A program made the position numbers and the translations under genes. Below, piece by piece: positions 23,826-37,303 of a DNA stretch of 64,000 nt. Position 1 is the stretch's first letter. The number at the start of each line of letters is the position of its first letter. The notes beneath the pieces were generated by a model. The model did no database searches. It was not told the DNA's origin and was given only the letters and a program-made list of their open reading frames with translations. Origin of the DNA: Morinoia aosen (taxonomy: Eukaryota; Arthropoda; Malacostraca; Amphipoda; Talitridae). The DNA lies in assembly GCA_030386875.1 (NCBI GenBank), contig CM059573.1:28995891-29059890 (forward strand). Direction: 5' to 3'.

Positions 23826-24303
23826 AGGGGAACAACCCAGCGATTTTTAAATTTTGATCCGATTCGTTTGAAATTTGGCCAGTATATGTATTTGTTAAAA
23901 CAAACATATTTTTCATCTGTAACGTTTTCGATTTAGGCCTTATATTTTTTGAAAAATTGAACATATTGGTTTATCAGTTCATTTTTATTGATATTTCAAA
24001 AGAATAGAACTCATTGAATTTTTATGCTAGAAAAAACCAAAGACAGTTTTAGAATCCTTGAAACATTGTAAACAAAGTAACGGTAGCAAATTTTCCATTT
24101 CTCATTTTGTTTTCTTTTTCATATGGGGTCTCATATGGGGTCGAAAATTTAGGATTTTTGGTTCCTTCACACCCCCCTGGGAGGGGGATCTAGTGTCCGT
24201 AGCGCCATAAAATTTTAGGACCGAATAGTCTACCGCCTAAGGATCCTTTTTCAACAAAAACATAAAAAATGCTCATCGGACCGACAGGGGCCTGGGTTGT
24301 TCT
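23826..24303. mobile_element. Probable MITE, ~480 bp, short TIRs
   Basis: The left end GGGGAACAACCCAG is approximately inverse to the right end CTGGGTTGTTCT, and both are flanked by ACTTAA. The interior is non-coding, with a G-rich tract (CCCCCCTGGGAGGGGG at about 24,173). The boundaries and TSD are uncertain. Confidence 0.5.
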
Positions 24304-24510
24304 TAACTTAATTACACACTAGACTAATCGATGAATTAGTTCACTCGAGATTCGATCCTTAATATTACAATATAGTTTATATGGGCTAGATGTTAACAGT
24401 GTATTCTAGAAACCATCTGAGAACTGACTGAAGATCAATGACACATGACAAATTACCTTATCAGGATGAGTCATTTAGGAGAAGAGATTAGACTTGGTAA
24501 TCATACATGC

Positions 24511-24990
24511 TTAATATTTCGATAGGAAAAGAAATTCAAGATTCATTTTGAAAGCTTGGTATGAATTTCTTTCACGGATCTCCGCAGGGATTGAGTTCTA
24601 AGTCTTAGTTTCAATGAAGAGGATACTATGTTGTGACCAAGCTTTTGAATAATAAGGAAGCATGAATTTACTTCTGTTTCGGGTTAAATGGTCGTGATGA
24701 CCGGTTTGCGTAGTTAGTAATTGTTTGAAGTCTTTGTCGCCATCATAGGCCATTGTTTTATACATTAAATTATATATGTAGAGTTTGTAAAGATCCAGAA
24801 GTTTAAGTATTTTTAAACTTTTAAATGAATCATCTGTGTGAGCATTATATTCTAGTTTCTTTACCGCCCTAATTTTTTTTTGTAGAGTAAGGAGTACATT
24901 GGTTTTACTTTCATCACTTCCGTTCCATGCTTCTATCACGTATTGTATGTATGGTTGAACGAACGGTAAAGTATTTGCATAATGTAGCAC
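24511..24990 (-). pseudogene. LINE reverse transcriptase C-terminal fragment
   Basis: The minus frame reads YIQYVIEAWNGSDESKTN, then VLLTLQKKIRAVKKLEYNAH, FKSLKILKLLDLYKLYIYNLMY and, past one stop, NSIPAEIRERNSYQAFKMNL. This is the C-terminal region after the reverse transcriptase of jockey/RTE-like LINEs (Y...vW...l.rl..LQKk.iR.i, then lF..L.iL.l.dly, then WN.lP.ei). An in-frame TAG (24,598-24,600) stands where the family has Trp (TGG), after which the frame runs on 28 codons to a TAA. The catalytic core is missing upstream, which fits a 5'-truncated insertion. It is not functional. Confidence 0.75.
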
Positions 24991-24999
24991 ATTTGTCTC

Positions 25000-26240
25000 A
25001 TTTAAAGTTTACATTTACACTTTGTAATTTTTACCTTTGCCCTAATGCGTTTTTATAACATATGTGTATTTTTGTGCTGTTCTTAAAAAAATGCTTTAAT
25101 CTTTAAACATTATGGTCATTTACCCAATTTGGTCATGCTTATTACTGTGGCTATTGGCCTTCTTCTGTGCATTCTTTTCATTTGGCTCTCACTGTTCCTC
25201 TATCTTTTCTCAGTGGGCTTAAACTCCTCCCTCGAGACCGTTCGAACTCTATTCTCTCAAGAGTGACGCAGATCCCGTGATTCCTGAGCAATGTATCATG
25301 AACTTTATTGATATCTATCATGAACATTACGAAATGCCACATATGCAATTTTTCAATACTTTATGAGGTAATTGAATAATTTTTTTGGACCCTGTAGATT
25401 TGCCGTACTAATTGAAAATAAGGAAATATGTTGAAAAAAACTAAATTATTAAAAAATTTATTGTCTAAGTGTCAGCTTTTATACAGTCAACTACTATGCT
25501 GTCAACTTTTATGTTGTCAACTCAGCCTGTCAACGGGCAGACATCGTTGGAAGGTACACATTACGAGAGGCACACAGAAAAATTATTCATCTCAAGGATG
25601 TACATTACGGCGCCGGTAGCGTGTTTAGACTATATAAGGTTTATTGCACTTTCTGGGAGATGAAAAGGGTTCACTTTTGCAAATTTACGAAACCAAGATT
25701 GTAGGGGGTACATTTAAAGAGGTGGTTCGATTTAAATGATTTATTAAATTTCTTGACGTTGTAATTGGGTGCACTAGCAGAACAAACCACTAATCGTGAC
25801 TAATGGCTGAGGAAACCCAAATCTTGTGAGTAATGGTAAAGGGTATATGAAAAAGTAAGAAAAAACAAGTAACATGCGGCACATCTTAAAACAGAATCAG
25901 AGTCGAAATAGGCCCATGAGAGTCAAAGCAGTTGCAGGAGAAAAATAGTGCGAGCAAGGTGCACGAAAATCGCTGGTGCCTTCACGAATAACTGCACGCA
26001 GAGTAGTTATAGGACGCCGCGTGGCGCACTTATAAAACGAAAAGTGATGATCAAAATTATTTACATATCGCAAGTAGAGTGTTATCAGTGTTGTACTACT
26101 AGAACTATATTTGGGAACACAAGTTTAGGGAAATTTAATTGAATCTGATGAATTACTTGTGATATGTTGAGTAGCCGTTTATATTGTGTGACATAATTTA
26201 AAATTGGAAGTGAAATACAAGAAAAAATAAGGTGTGAAAT
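25000..26240. other. No recognisable feature
   Basis: Short frames at 25,428-25,663 contain a local repeat of CTWTGYTGTCAACT and match no known protein. The rest is AT-rich. Confidence 0.4.
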
Positions 26241-26244
26241 AAAA

Positions 26245-26816
26245 GGTGCAGCAACATAACCTCCTTTTCTAAAATGCGCGCCATTCAGTTGGTTAACGCC
26301 ATAGGGGAGCGCTAGTGGTCTCGTTCGAGAGACGTGGTTATAAAGTTTTCTTACCACGGTGTTTTGAGGAAACATTTCTCCCACTTCAAGATCATTGAAG
26401 GCTGTTTTGAGGGAACACTTCCCAGAGCGCCTCATCACAATTATGGGCGATTTAGAGTGGCCGGCCGCTTCCCCGATTTGGCACTTGTGAGTTTTTTCTA
26501 TGTTTTTTTTTAAATCCTGCGTTTATTTGAACCGTCCAAGTACCCTACAAGGTTTGAAGGTGAACATCCGCGAGGAAATTGCCAACATAACCCCTGCTAT
26601 TCTAGCAGGAGTCATGACAAACGCCAGAAATCGGTTTACTCAGTGTATGGAGAATAGGGGACGTCACCTACCTGATTTTATTTTCAAAACTGTCTAAAAC
26701 AGAACTTTAGGTATGTACGTACATTATAAAATGGAAATAAGACTTTTCTGAATTATACAATGGGTTTTATTTAGTTTTGAAAGAAGGAAGTTATATTGCT
26801 ACACTCTGTATATCCT
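26245..26816 (+). mobile_element. Mariner-like element, internally deleted, ~570 bp
   Basis: The left end GTGCAGCAACATAACCTCCTT is inverse, with C/T changes, to the right end AAGGAAGTTATATTGCTACAC. Between them lies only the 3' end of a transposase (separate entry), so most of the gene has been deleted. The flanks are AT-rich; the exact TSD is not clear. Confidence 0.65.
26390..26697 (+). pseudogene. Mariner/Tc1-type transposase C-terminal remnant
   Basis: The pieces read AVLREHFPERLITIMGDLEW, then PAASPDLAL, KSCVYLNRPSTLQGLK, NIREEIANITPAILAGV and finally NARNRFTQCMENRGRHLPD. This matches the end of the DDE domain in arthropod mariner/Tc3-like transposases (Fp.RlIs..gd..WP.rSPDL.pcDfFLWGylKs.VY.nrP.tl..Lk.nIr.ei) and their conserved C-terminal tail. 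The 'CDFFLWG' stretch is scrambled by frameshifts near 26,475 and 26,500. The tail from about 26,512 to the stop is open. The catalytic residues upstream are deleted. Confidence 0.8.
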
Positions 26817-27437
26817 AATATAGGGGAGATTTTAAGAATACAAATTATTTTTATAATTTTTTGGGATTAATAGGAGAATTTAATTTGTTCACAGAACTGC
26901 AATTTTCAGGAGAATACTAAAAAGAGCGATGCCGAATTTTGAGAGACAAATATGGGCGATGTTAAATCGTAGAAACAGAAAACACGTTTTGTTGTGACTA
27001 TATGGTTAATAATTGATTACCTAAAATACATGACATGGCTCTGAATAAATAATAACCGAATGCTTTTATCAATAAGAATATTCAGAAGTCAAACTGGGAA
27101 TTTTAAGCAGTGTATTATTATTTTGCATGCTGGCGGAGGGTGTTTTAACAAAATAATTTAATCAGGAAGAATGTGACGAAGAAACCCTATCGCCGTAATG
27201 AGCATCAGAAGTGGATTAAAATCCCCTTAGAATTCACGATTGTTCTGCATTTGTGAATAGAGTGCTACACTCACCGCACACGAACTGATGAAAAAATAGA
27301 ACTGAAGTTTATGAAAACTTATGAGCGCGAACTGTGGAATGTGTGAAGTGAAAAGGCGTGAATAAATGTTGTTATGAGTTTCGGTTTTAAAGTTACATGG
27401 TAACTTACTTCAAGCGAATGAAATTTGTTATACATCA
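26817..27437. other. No recognisable feature
   Basis: This is AT-rich sequence with no ORF or repeat structure of note. Confidence 0.4.
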
Positions 27438-27698
27438 ATGAGAGGGCGAAAATGCAGAGTGGCCTAACCCAAAAATCTGACGCCAAAACTAGTAGAGTGA
27501 ATTAAGTGATAATTTTGCCTCATAGCGGCGTAGATGTCTTTCATGCAGAGTGGCCTAGTTCCTAGTTCAGTTCCTAGTTAATAACTTGGCTAGGAAAAGC
27601 CAGTTTGGCAACCCTGCGATGACCACCACGCTTCTAACTTGTGTCCTAAAATTCTGTGTTTTGTGGGTTAGGCCATTCTGCATATTTGCCCTCCAATT
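27438..27698. mobile_element. Short MITE, ~260 bp, TIRs ~35-45 bp
   Basis: GAGGGCGAAAATGCAGAGTG followed by GCCTAACCCA (from 27,442) is inverse to TGGGTTAGGC and CATTCTGCATATTTGCCCTC (to 27,693). A second internal copy of ATGCAGAGTGGCCTA lies at about 27,544. CAAT borders both sides and may be a short TSD. It is non-coding. Confidence 0.65.
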
Positions 27699-27699
27699 G

Positions 27700-28640
27700 T
27701 CCCATAGTGGCTCGGTATGTCTTTTTTTACGTAGTCCTTCGATTTGATCAGTATTCTTGGTTAGTTTGACGTAGCTTGATTTATATACATTATGAAGGAA
27801 ATGAATTTTCTTGTGCTTTTATTTGGTAGTGGGGCTCATCGATCGAACGAACTTGTCGGTTATTTAATTAATTGTCATTATTTTCCTCATTTTTACGCGA
27901 TTGTAGTTTTGCTATTGTATTTTGTGTCAAGCATATGTCGCTGGAATAATTAGATTGTATCATCCCGATTGTCAGGGCAATCGTCACAGAAGAAGCAAAC
28001 AATTAGGAAGAGTTCATAAAATATATGACCGCGGAGTGCAAAGAAAAGGGTGTGCACCAGGGTGTCCCAAGAAATCGAAGTGAACCAAACACACTCCAGC
28101 ACAATTGTTGCCCTTGTCTCCTGTCGAGAGAAATTTAACCAGAAAATTTTTCAGCTTTCTATCTCGTCTTTTACTGGTCGCGCATTTCATTTAGTTTTCT
28201 GCTGGGCGTCAGGTTGTACAGCGGTCACATGGTATAGCGTGCAGCCGTCAATGTTGTAAGGGCATTAGGTGAGCTCTATTTTACAATAACAAATATTTTT
28301 CTTGTTTCATGAACTTATTTCTTAGCTTGCTGTTTCTATGTACCTTGTGCAATGTGCACAGATTCTGCGTTCCCTCAACTCAATACTATATGGTGACTTC
28401 ATCCTTCCTCTTTTTGAACATCTTTGTGGTAAAGGGAGGTTAAAACTTTCTTATAGAATAATAATGCTTCCATAGGATAAACTGAGCGAGCGTATCGTAG
28501 ATACTTGCGAATCAGACTTCTGTCACGATTTTCAAATTTTCGTTAGCTTGTTTGCTCTTTGATTTTTCACCGGACTTACTGCAGAAATTTAGCTTTCACT
28601 CATCTTATGGTGCCTTATGGGGTGAGTAGAGGTGTGAGTG
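27700..28640. other. No recognisable feature
   Basis: Short unassigned frames only. Confidence 0.4.
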
Positions 28641-28655
28641 GTGCCTTATGGTGCC

Positions 28656-28890
28656 CCTCACCCCTCTACAGCAAGGCACCACTCACCCCTCTTTAGCAAG
28701 GCACCACTCACCCCTCTACAGCAAGGCACCACTCACCCTCTACAGCAAGGCACCACTCACCCCTCTGCAGCAAGGCAGCACTCACCCCTCTACAGCAAGG
28801 CACCACTCACCCCTATACAGTGATTCACCACTCGCCCCTCTACAGCGAGGCCTCATACTCGCCCCAAATATCTCTCACCCCTCTACAGCA
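28656..28890. repeat. 25-bp minisatellite, about nine units
   Basis: The unit CACCCCTCTACAGCAAGG followed by CACCACT repeats about nine times, the last two diverged. One unit has lost a C and another has GCAG for ACAG. Open frames across it in two phases are artefacts of the repeat. Confidence 0.9.
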
Positions 28891-29570
28891 AATACTACAG
28901 GAAATACAGTTTGTTTTCTGCAGGAAATCAGAAGTCGATGCATCAGTTACAGTACTGATAAAAATTTAGTTGTCCTGAGACGGTATTGTTGGTAAGGTAA
29001 AATATCTTGCCTTATTATGATTATATTATCAATATATTGCAAAGGGAAATTCTATGGAGCTTATATTTATTTTCTTTCAATGGTATTTTATAATAGTTTC
29101 AATAAATATCAAATTTCTACAGCTATTAGTTGTCGGTCTATATGCAATGGAAGAAAAAGCCATAATTTTATTATTTGATGGAAATTCAGGTCAAATCTCA
29201 TAGGAGCTATAAAAAACGTTCGTTTTGCGCGACCATTAAATATTGCCCAATGTTCATGAAAATTTAGTCAAATCATTTTCATTTGACGAGGAACCAGAGC
29301 AGCAAGTGCTGGATTTGATAAAATTACTTTAAATTTCTACCTCTATACGCTTGGGACACCCTACTGTGCACATTAAACTCCGGTGAGTACAACAACTTAT
29401 CATGTAATTTATGAGTTCTTTATATCATGTTTGTCTATTAGTTTCCATATCCTCTTTTTTAATTGTTTAGATCATTTGTAAATTTTTTTGTGTTAGATGA
29501 GCCAATTCCTCCATACGAGGCTGGGGGTGCAAACGCTTGCCCAAAATAGTCCCATGGCATTTATCTCACG
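28891..29570. other. No recognisable feature
   Basis: AT-rich, no repeats or coding evidence. Confidence 0.4.
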
Positions 29571-29574
29571 AGTG

Positions 29575-30175
29575 CCTGGGGTTGCTTGAGTGTCTGGTGT
29601 TACACTTGTGCCTGGTGTACTTCGCATGTGTGGTGTTACACGTGTGTCTGGTGTACTTCGCATGTGTCTGGTGTCTCACTTGCCTCGTGTCGTACGTCAC
29701 TGGGTCCTAAGATTTACCTTTCCCGTGAAGAAACTATGGAAAACGCTAAAATATGTCCCTACAACACACTACGCTTTTAATTCAGAGTCAAGTCGTTTAT
29801 GAGCATCGTTGATAAAAACTTGTCCAATCCTGTTTACTTCGTGCATCAAACCTGTGCTTGGTGCATATTGAATGGGTCCGTGCCTAAAGGATGTAGCGTG
29901 TTACCAGTGTCTGGAGTGCCACACGCGGATGTATGGTAGTGTCACACGAGTCTTACATCATTCATGAGTGAAATCACAAGAGTGTTTGGTGCGTCGCAGG
30001 TATACATCGAGTCACGCGTGTGTCTAGTGCAACAAATGTTATGTGTTACACGCATCTTTTAACACACGCAGGTATTGTGTCTCACGTGTTTCTCGTTTTG
30101 TATGTGTTTTTTTGCACCACACATGTCTCATGTGTAGTATAAGAGTCTGTGAGTCTGGTGTGTTACAAGATTTTT
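29575..30175 (+). repeat. Degenerate TGTGTCTGGTGT-type array
   Basis: The motif GTGTCTGGTGT, alternating with ACTTCGCATGTG and TTACACGTGTG, recurs irregularly and becomes more diverged rightwards. It resembles, without being identical to, the GT-rich array at 22.85-23.19 kb. Confidence 0.65.
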
Positions 30176-30179
30176 GTCA

Positions 30180-33100
30180 CTCGTATGTTTGTTTTGTTAA
30201 CTAATAGAGAGTGTCTGACACTAAAAGAGCTTTTACCCAATACCAGATGAACTTTGTATCACTAAGACAACATTTTTAAAATTTGGCAGTTGTTCTTTAC
30301 ATTGGGTTGAGAATTTTGCGTCCACTCTGCTTTGAGAGACAGGAATAAAAGAGGAGCAGCTGCGCGACTGCATCATTTTTAACTATCTTTGTTTATAACT
30401 TCGGCTGCAAATTTAACTTAGTCATTTTACTCTCTCTGAAATCTTCGTGGTATCTCCCAAACTCAACTGCAATAGATAAAACGTTCTAACGCTAGAAATA
30501 CAATGATTAGTAACCCAGTTCATTGGTGACGCAACTTCTTCACACTATGAGTGCTGTGAGAAAAATTGATGATCCATTTGTTCTATTACAAATTTTTTTC
30601 TCATGGGATTTGAAAGACATGTTTAATCAAACCAAACGTGCGTCAACATAGTTATTTTCACTGCTAGAGCTCGATTTTTGCAATTCATTAAGCATTTGAG
30701 CAGTTAGTTAGTTTTGAAACTTTTGATTGCGTCCGTGAAGGAATTCATTAATTAGGCCTTGCTTGCGTGACGTTGAGGCTATCGCAATCGGTATTTTCGT
30801 GATATTTAAGAGATTTTCAGCGGCACTCAGTTTTTCTAATAATTCATCCACAAAATTGGTCCCGGGATTTGAACATTATCCGCGTACACGGAACTTTCTT
30901 AATTACGTAAAAGAGAGGTCATTAACGAAGATAAGAACAAAAATGGCCATGAATAGATCTTTGAGTAGCGCCAAAATTATTTCGTTTGAAAGGTATCATT
31001 TTGTCTAAATATGTATAGTGCATGAGGTTTGTCTGATAGGGTGTATTCGAACCACCGTGCTTTCTTTGGTTTGAGATTTTGCAAAAGTTACTTACACTGA
31101 ACTCTAATAAATGCTTTGGGTAGATCAAGCGGCAGAAAAAGCGTTAAATTCTTTTGGCTGAAATAAAAGGAATTTTTCCGGTGATGTCTACGTCTACCTG
31201 AGCTTCTTGAAGACTAGTGTTCTTCTCACACTCATTTTTATTTAGGGGAAATAGGTTGCTACACCTTCACAAGTGTTGCAGTAGTTGCTGATTCTTTGCC
31301 AATATGTAGCACGTACGAGGCTGGTGGACCTGTGATATGGCAAAGTATAAATTTCACCAGCATTTAAGTGACGATCAATTGAAATAAACTCACACTTTTT
31401 GCAAGAATTTTTTTTCGTAGTCACAGATGTGACTAGGAAGCTGTTTTAAGATACTAATGGTTAATACGTTTCCAAGCGCCTATGTATGTCTCAGATGGTA
31501 TAAAATTTTCCTAATTTCTTGTAAATTATTGGGACTTGGTCTTCACTTGTTACATGCCACGAGAGATTATATACGGCTCAGCTGTGTAACAGTTGCTTCA
31601 TGTGAAATGACTTTTGAAATCAGTCGCTTTTTTCGTGGCGTTTGCACAACTATTTTCACAGAACAAATATTTATCACGCACAAACCCTCCAATCATTTTC
31701 TAAATTTGTTTTAAAGTCTTATTACCCACATATGTTCCCACATCCGTTTCCATTGAAAGTGTTATTGTTAAGCTTCAGAATTTTTTCAACCCATTTCAAC
31801 ATGGTGTTTATGCTGATTCCATGAAATACTGCTTGATTTGCTTCTGTTCGTAATTTCCTCTACTCTAAGTAATTTTTTTCTATTCAGCGTAGTTCATTAT
31901 TCGATATATTATCGTTCAATCCGTTTTGGTTCGGCTTTTTTGTTGATGTAAGGAACGCACCTCTACGGCTGTTACGAAATTTTCTTGCAATAGAAACTTA
32001 TTATTTAAGTTCTTCTAATTTTGCACATTTCAATCTTCTTTTCAACACTCTGGCACCTATTAATTGTCGGGAGAGGAGAGTGGGGGATTCATACAATTAT
32101 ATATTCAGCGGAATTTCCATTCCTTTTTTATTGTCACAAAAAATTGACCTTTATCCGTCAATATGCCTAGATCAAATTGAACGTTTGTGGGTTAATTAAT
32201 TGAACACGCAAAAGCGTATCATCAATGTACATTTCTAATGTATAGTGACATATTGTTCTGTGTCATGATCAGTTCGACACACATTGTCTACCTTGACACA
32301 ATTAACGAGAAACAGCAAATTTCACAGAAATGTTCCACTTTTTCAGATTAGCCATTGATTAAGCAGGCGAGCTGATGATTTTTAAAAAGTCTAAAAAAAT
32401 GACTCATGTATCCAGATTTCTGAAGAGAATTAAATTTCATACATTTCTTCCGTAAAATTTTGCCCGATAAAATGTTAATGTGTGGTTCAATATTTTCAAT
32501 CGCCTGAATATTTGGTTAAAAGTGCTACACCCATGGAGATGTACCGAAATTTTTCTGAATGACCGTTCAACACAAGCAGATGTAGACACATCTGTATCGA
32601 TTTTTCAGAACACACGTTCTACTGAGTGCGAACGAAAAGAGTACAATATAAAATTGCTTAAAGTTACTAAACCATTTTTTCTGATTGTTTACTTCGAAAT
32701 ATTTGTGATCGTGTTAGAAATATGCGTCGAATTTAATTTTTGATTCATTTTTCAGGAGCTCGCTCGATCGTTGATTTTTCTCTCACAGTAGAGTCTTTCG
32801 CTCATGTTATTTTTGTTTGTTATATCTACATTAAACTCACCGAACGATTAGAAAATATTTTCATAAATCACACTGAATGTTTTTTCAATAACCTATAATG
32901 ATAAATGCAGGGATACTAATCGGTGACTGTTATGATCACCGATACTAAAAGATTGGTTTGCTGACTGGAACCTTGAGCCAAATTATTTTTATAGATACCT
33001 TCGTACATTCCACTAGTAAGAAATTGAAATGCTAAGTAAATGTCCTTCATCAAAAATGTGTTTTCGATAAATAGGTCTTCAGAGAATCTGTTTTGAAATA

Positions 33101-36100
33101 ATAATTGCTCCATTTTCCATGCAAGTCTAAATAATGGTAACCAAGAGTAGCCACCTCTTTGCCGTAGAGAGATACCGTTAGCTATCTATAAAACCCAGGC
33201 GTTTGATTGAATGAATTAGCATTAAACAATGCAGCAAGACAATGAATCTACTGCACAATACCCTTTTCGACTGCGCAAAGGCACTACCTCATATAAATAC
33301 AGTAATATGTAGAGTACACTAAAAACGCTAACCCACTTTTCAAAATGATCGGAAAGATTAGGATGTAAGCCAAAAAATCTAAATTTTTGCTGTGCATTTG
33401 TCAACATTCTAGTGCATGCACAATGCACATCTTTTGTTCGTGTCGTCAGAAAAAAGGAAAACATGATAAAATAGTTGCCTCGTAAAAAGCGGAATTAATC
33501 CACAGTGATAAATAAAAACAGCTAAATATTCAAACACTGCATATCACGAACAATGAGTGGAAACGATACACAAATGGTGGCGTAAGCTCCAGAAGATCTT
33601 TTCTGTACGAGAAACGATCTGATAAAACCGAAAAAGTTGCGAAAGCTCTCAAGAAGTAAGGGATCCAAAATTCTATCAGAAGCATTATAAAAACAGCGAG
33701 ACAGCTAAATATTTCAAGATCATCCACATGCCCACGGTATATCATAAGGTATTTAAACATGAGTTAAGGTCAAGTGCACACAAAAAGTAACGCAAACAAG
33801 TGCTTTCAGGTTCTCCGACACAGACAACGACGTGACGATAGCAAAATGATGTCGGCGGAGATTTAGCGGACTGACGACTCTGTCTTCCTCTGGACCTGCA
33901 AAAGATAAGCACAACGTTGAGGCGGGGCAATGCATGCCTGAATGACGGGATTTAGGAGGAAAGCTCCGGATTGTCGAGAACAGAGCGACGCTACCCCTAC
34001 GGTATCGGGGAAATACCTCATCTTTTAATCTGTGAGTGCGACGCGTGTATACGCGAGTTCGAGCTCAAAGCTAAACCTTGGTAATGTAGTTAGAGCGCAG
34101 CATGTATGGGATATGGGAGGTGCATAGTAAACTGTAATATGGTGCATTAAAATGGAGGCGATGGAGTGAGGCAGTTTTGCACAAATAACGAGGCAAATAA
34201 AGAAAGTGTGCCAAAATCTTGAACAAGCTGTTGACACACTAAACTGGCAAAGCAGAGTAACGAGGCATAAGGCATGGCTCCCCATTCTGTGGAAGGTGTA
34301 TCGTTATTTAAATTACAGGCGGCAGTTGCAACACAGTACAAACTATTCACGTAAAAACATTACCCAGCGTGTGTGAGTGTTGAAACGAAATCTATCAGTT
34401 CTAGCTTAGTTCCTTTGCGATTATAACTTGATAGAGGCGTTGCAGTATTTACTTGAGTTAGATGATTCTAGGCCCTGTCAGTTTCCTTGTTGTGCTGCAA
34501 CCGCCACTGCACTCTTATTTTTGCACGTCATGAAAAATGAATCGAATATCACATTCAGTTAGGGGAGGTATCGAGCACGAATAAAGCACTACAAGAAAAC
34601 TTTGTTCCAATGAGGGCGGGATATCTCTTCTGTTACGCCCAAGAATATATCGTTGGCTAACAAGATGAGGCTTGTATGACTCGATATAACTTCACAGTGT
34701 TGCTCAAGGCAGGCTGCAGGCTTTCGCTCGAAGCGGAGGCGTGCAGCAAGGTTGCCAACTAAAGAAATATTCAGTGTGAGACCAGCTAGGTATAATCGAC
34801 GTACTACAGTAACCACACGGTAGGAGAAACCTAAACCGTGCGGTACTACCAGCACTCAGCGAGCTGCAGTAGCCCTGTCAGTCGTATAGAAATCAGCCTG
34901 CGCGACAAGGGGAGCAGTTTGTTACTTGGACGCGTTCTGTATCATCATGAGCATAATAGATTGCACTGTCGCTTTCATTAATAGCTCGTCGTCAATGCAA
35001 ATGAATCGCTGTCGCCTATATCTTGATTCTATTTCAATGTGATAGGGAAACGTACTATCATCGGAACACAGAAGCACAATTGATAGACAAACTCTCCAGG
35101 AAGCATTACCAGCAGTAATTTGTGTGGAATTACGATGGCTAAGCATAATGAACGACGCAGCGGAAACACTCTGTGCTAATAGTGGTGTAAATTACGGCAG
35201 TTAACAGTGAAAATCCAAGTTGTAATGGGTCAGTCATGATTTCAGTTTGTTAGGAGCACGTAACTGTACGAAGCCGGTAATTCTGGTAACATGAATTTAG
35301 GCAAGCACAAGAGAGGTTAATCTTAGGTCATATGATGAAGAGTTGTGCTGATTTAAAGGCCTAATGAGAAAATATGGCGGCAATGTTCTGCACAAGCTCA
35401 GTAATTGCATCCCAAGTGCTCAGACCGAGAGGATCAGTGTTTTGTTCTGGTTTCATACATATTTTTAGAAGCACTTCGTTTGAATAAGCTTTGTTTTACT
35501 TTTTCTTGCATAATAATTTGATATACAAAACTCTCAAACCAAACGCATCTACATCATGGTTTGCCTTTACCTTTTTTGTGCATTTCCAATGTCGTTAATT
35601 CTGTGCCTCGATACATCGCACAAGTATTTTTTTTAACGTTGAGATCACATACGAATTGCTTTGTTTCATTTGCGCGCTCTTTTGTAATATTATAAATATA
35701 ACTCACTTGTTTTCTTAAATAAAAAACTTGGAATCTTTCAGTTCACTGTTTTTGATCTCACCTGGATCAGAAGTCTCTTGTACTCCCCCTCATCGTTAAA
35801 TTTCTTTTAAATTTCTTTCAATTGCTGTCAGGGGTTTAAATTTCCTTTTCGCCACCTGATTCTCCTACCACAGTGAGAGAGTCTGAGCATCGTAATGAGG
35901 CGATATTAAGTTGTTTTTTTTAATTTCTGGCGAGCTGCTCCTGTTTTAAACATTGTTTTCAAAAGTTGGTACACAACTTGTTAATGGAGAAACTGATTCC
36001 ATTCCAAGCATTGCATGCTCGTACAACGAAGGCTGTAAATATATATAATGCTTTGTTATCTCCATAAGTAATTAATGGAGGCAGATTTCAGCTAATTTAC

Positions 36101-36980
36101 TGGAAGTTGGTGTATTTTTAGACCTGCTGAAAACATAAAAACTGTTGGGTATGGCGATCTTTACTTCCTATATAATCACAACTTTATCATTACAGCACCT
36201 TATTCTGTAAGCTGGTTAAAATTTTCCTATTGCATACAATTCTTCTATAATTGTAATCATTCCTCACTTAAACACATACAAAAAAATTTAAATACTGATA
36301 CTGTACCGTATATTAGCCGATCGGTTTTTGAACTGCACCGTAAAAAAATATGATAAAATGTGCTCGCTATCTTCTCGGATGAAGACAGCATTTAGAATAA
36401 GTATGCTTAAAGGAGATACTTTTGTGCCGTAAATTCCCTCAGTAGCCTATCCAAAATGAAAAAATACGGTGACATTGGCACTAAAAATACTTTTCGAGAG
36501 CAGCTGCTATATCTCTCGAACGCTTTCGACAGCGTCGAATACAAACAGTCCTTGTAAAAAATCGGAAGCCTGAGAGTAGACACACTGAGGCTACAGAGTT
36601 GTTCAACAATTTGTACTCCTGCAGTTCATTTAGAAAATATTACTTTCCCCGTTACATCTGAAAGATAAAGACGTTCCTCGAGGATCTATTACCATTGGTC
36701 TACTTATGTTTTCCAACGTAAGTTTTTTCATTTAAAGCTTTCAGCCACACTAATTTCACACATGAACAATGCGTTCAGATCACCGATGCTAGTGCTTCCG
36801 AATAACAGAAACATATGCTTTTTAGTTAAGGAATAATTTCTAATACTGTAGGCGTCTATTATTTAAAAAAAACAGAAAAATATTCAAACTTAGAGAAAAT
36901 AAAACACATAGAGTGTAATAGCAGTTGGTTATTATAGGTGCTCCTATGAGTCACTCTTGTATTGTTGTTTTTGTGTTCCA
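30180..36980. other. 6.8 kb without recognisable genes or elements
   Basis: There are many short frames on both strands, none with a domain, motif or family match that I can name. No tandem array or long inverted repeat was found by eye. It may be intronic or intergenic host DNA, or old decayed repeats. Confidence 0.35.
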
Positions 36981-37012
36981 CCGATATGGCTATAGACCGA
37001 CCGGGGTTGTAA

Positions 37013-37135
37013 ATTTGGCCGGGGCCGGGGTCAACAAATTTGTAATGGCCGGGGCCGGGCCGGGGCCGGGCCGGGGCCGGGGTTATTAAATTTACCATGG
37101 CCGGGGCCGGGGCCGGGGCCGGGACCGGGGTTCAG
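37013..37135. repeat. GC-rich subterminal repeat of the hAT, left
   Basis: Runs of GGCCGGGGCCGGGG are interspersed with AAATTT spacers, directly inside the left TIR. This is strikingly GC-rich against the AT-rich surroundings. Transposases of hAT elements often bind short repeated subterminal motifs; that role here is inference. Confidence 0.85.
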
Positions 37136-37303
37136 ATCGTGTCAGGACGTGTCACGACGACGTAATGCAAAACGCCGGTTAGGGGTTCAATGCATGTTGC
37201 GGTTGGGTGCGTAATGTTGTCAAGTCACTAAAGTTTTGTAGACTCGCAGTTACTGTGTTGGTTGAAATAATTAATATAGAGGAAATTCTAGTAATTAAAT
37301 ATA

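Noticed and set aside
28656-28890. CRISPR-like array
   Set aside because: The repeats are contiguous 25-bp units without unique spacers; a minisatellite in a eukaryotic genome.
33222-34855. Run of minus-strand frames, some hydrophobic, as a membrane-protein gene
   Set aside because: The frames are short, in different phases, without shared family motifs or splice evidence; indistinguishable from chance in AT-rich DNA.
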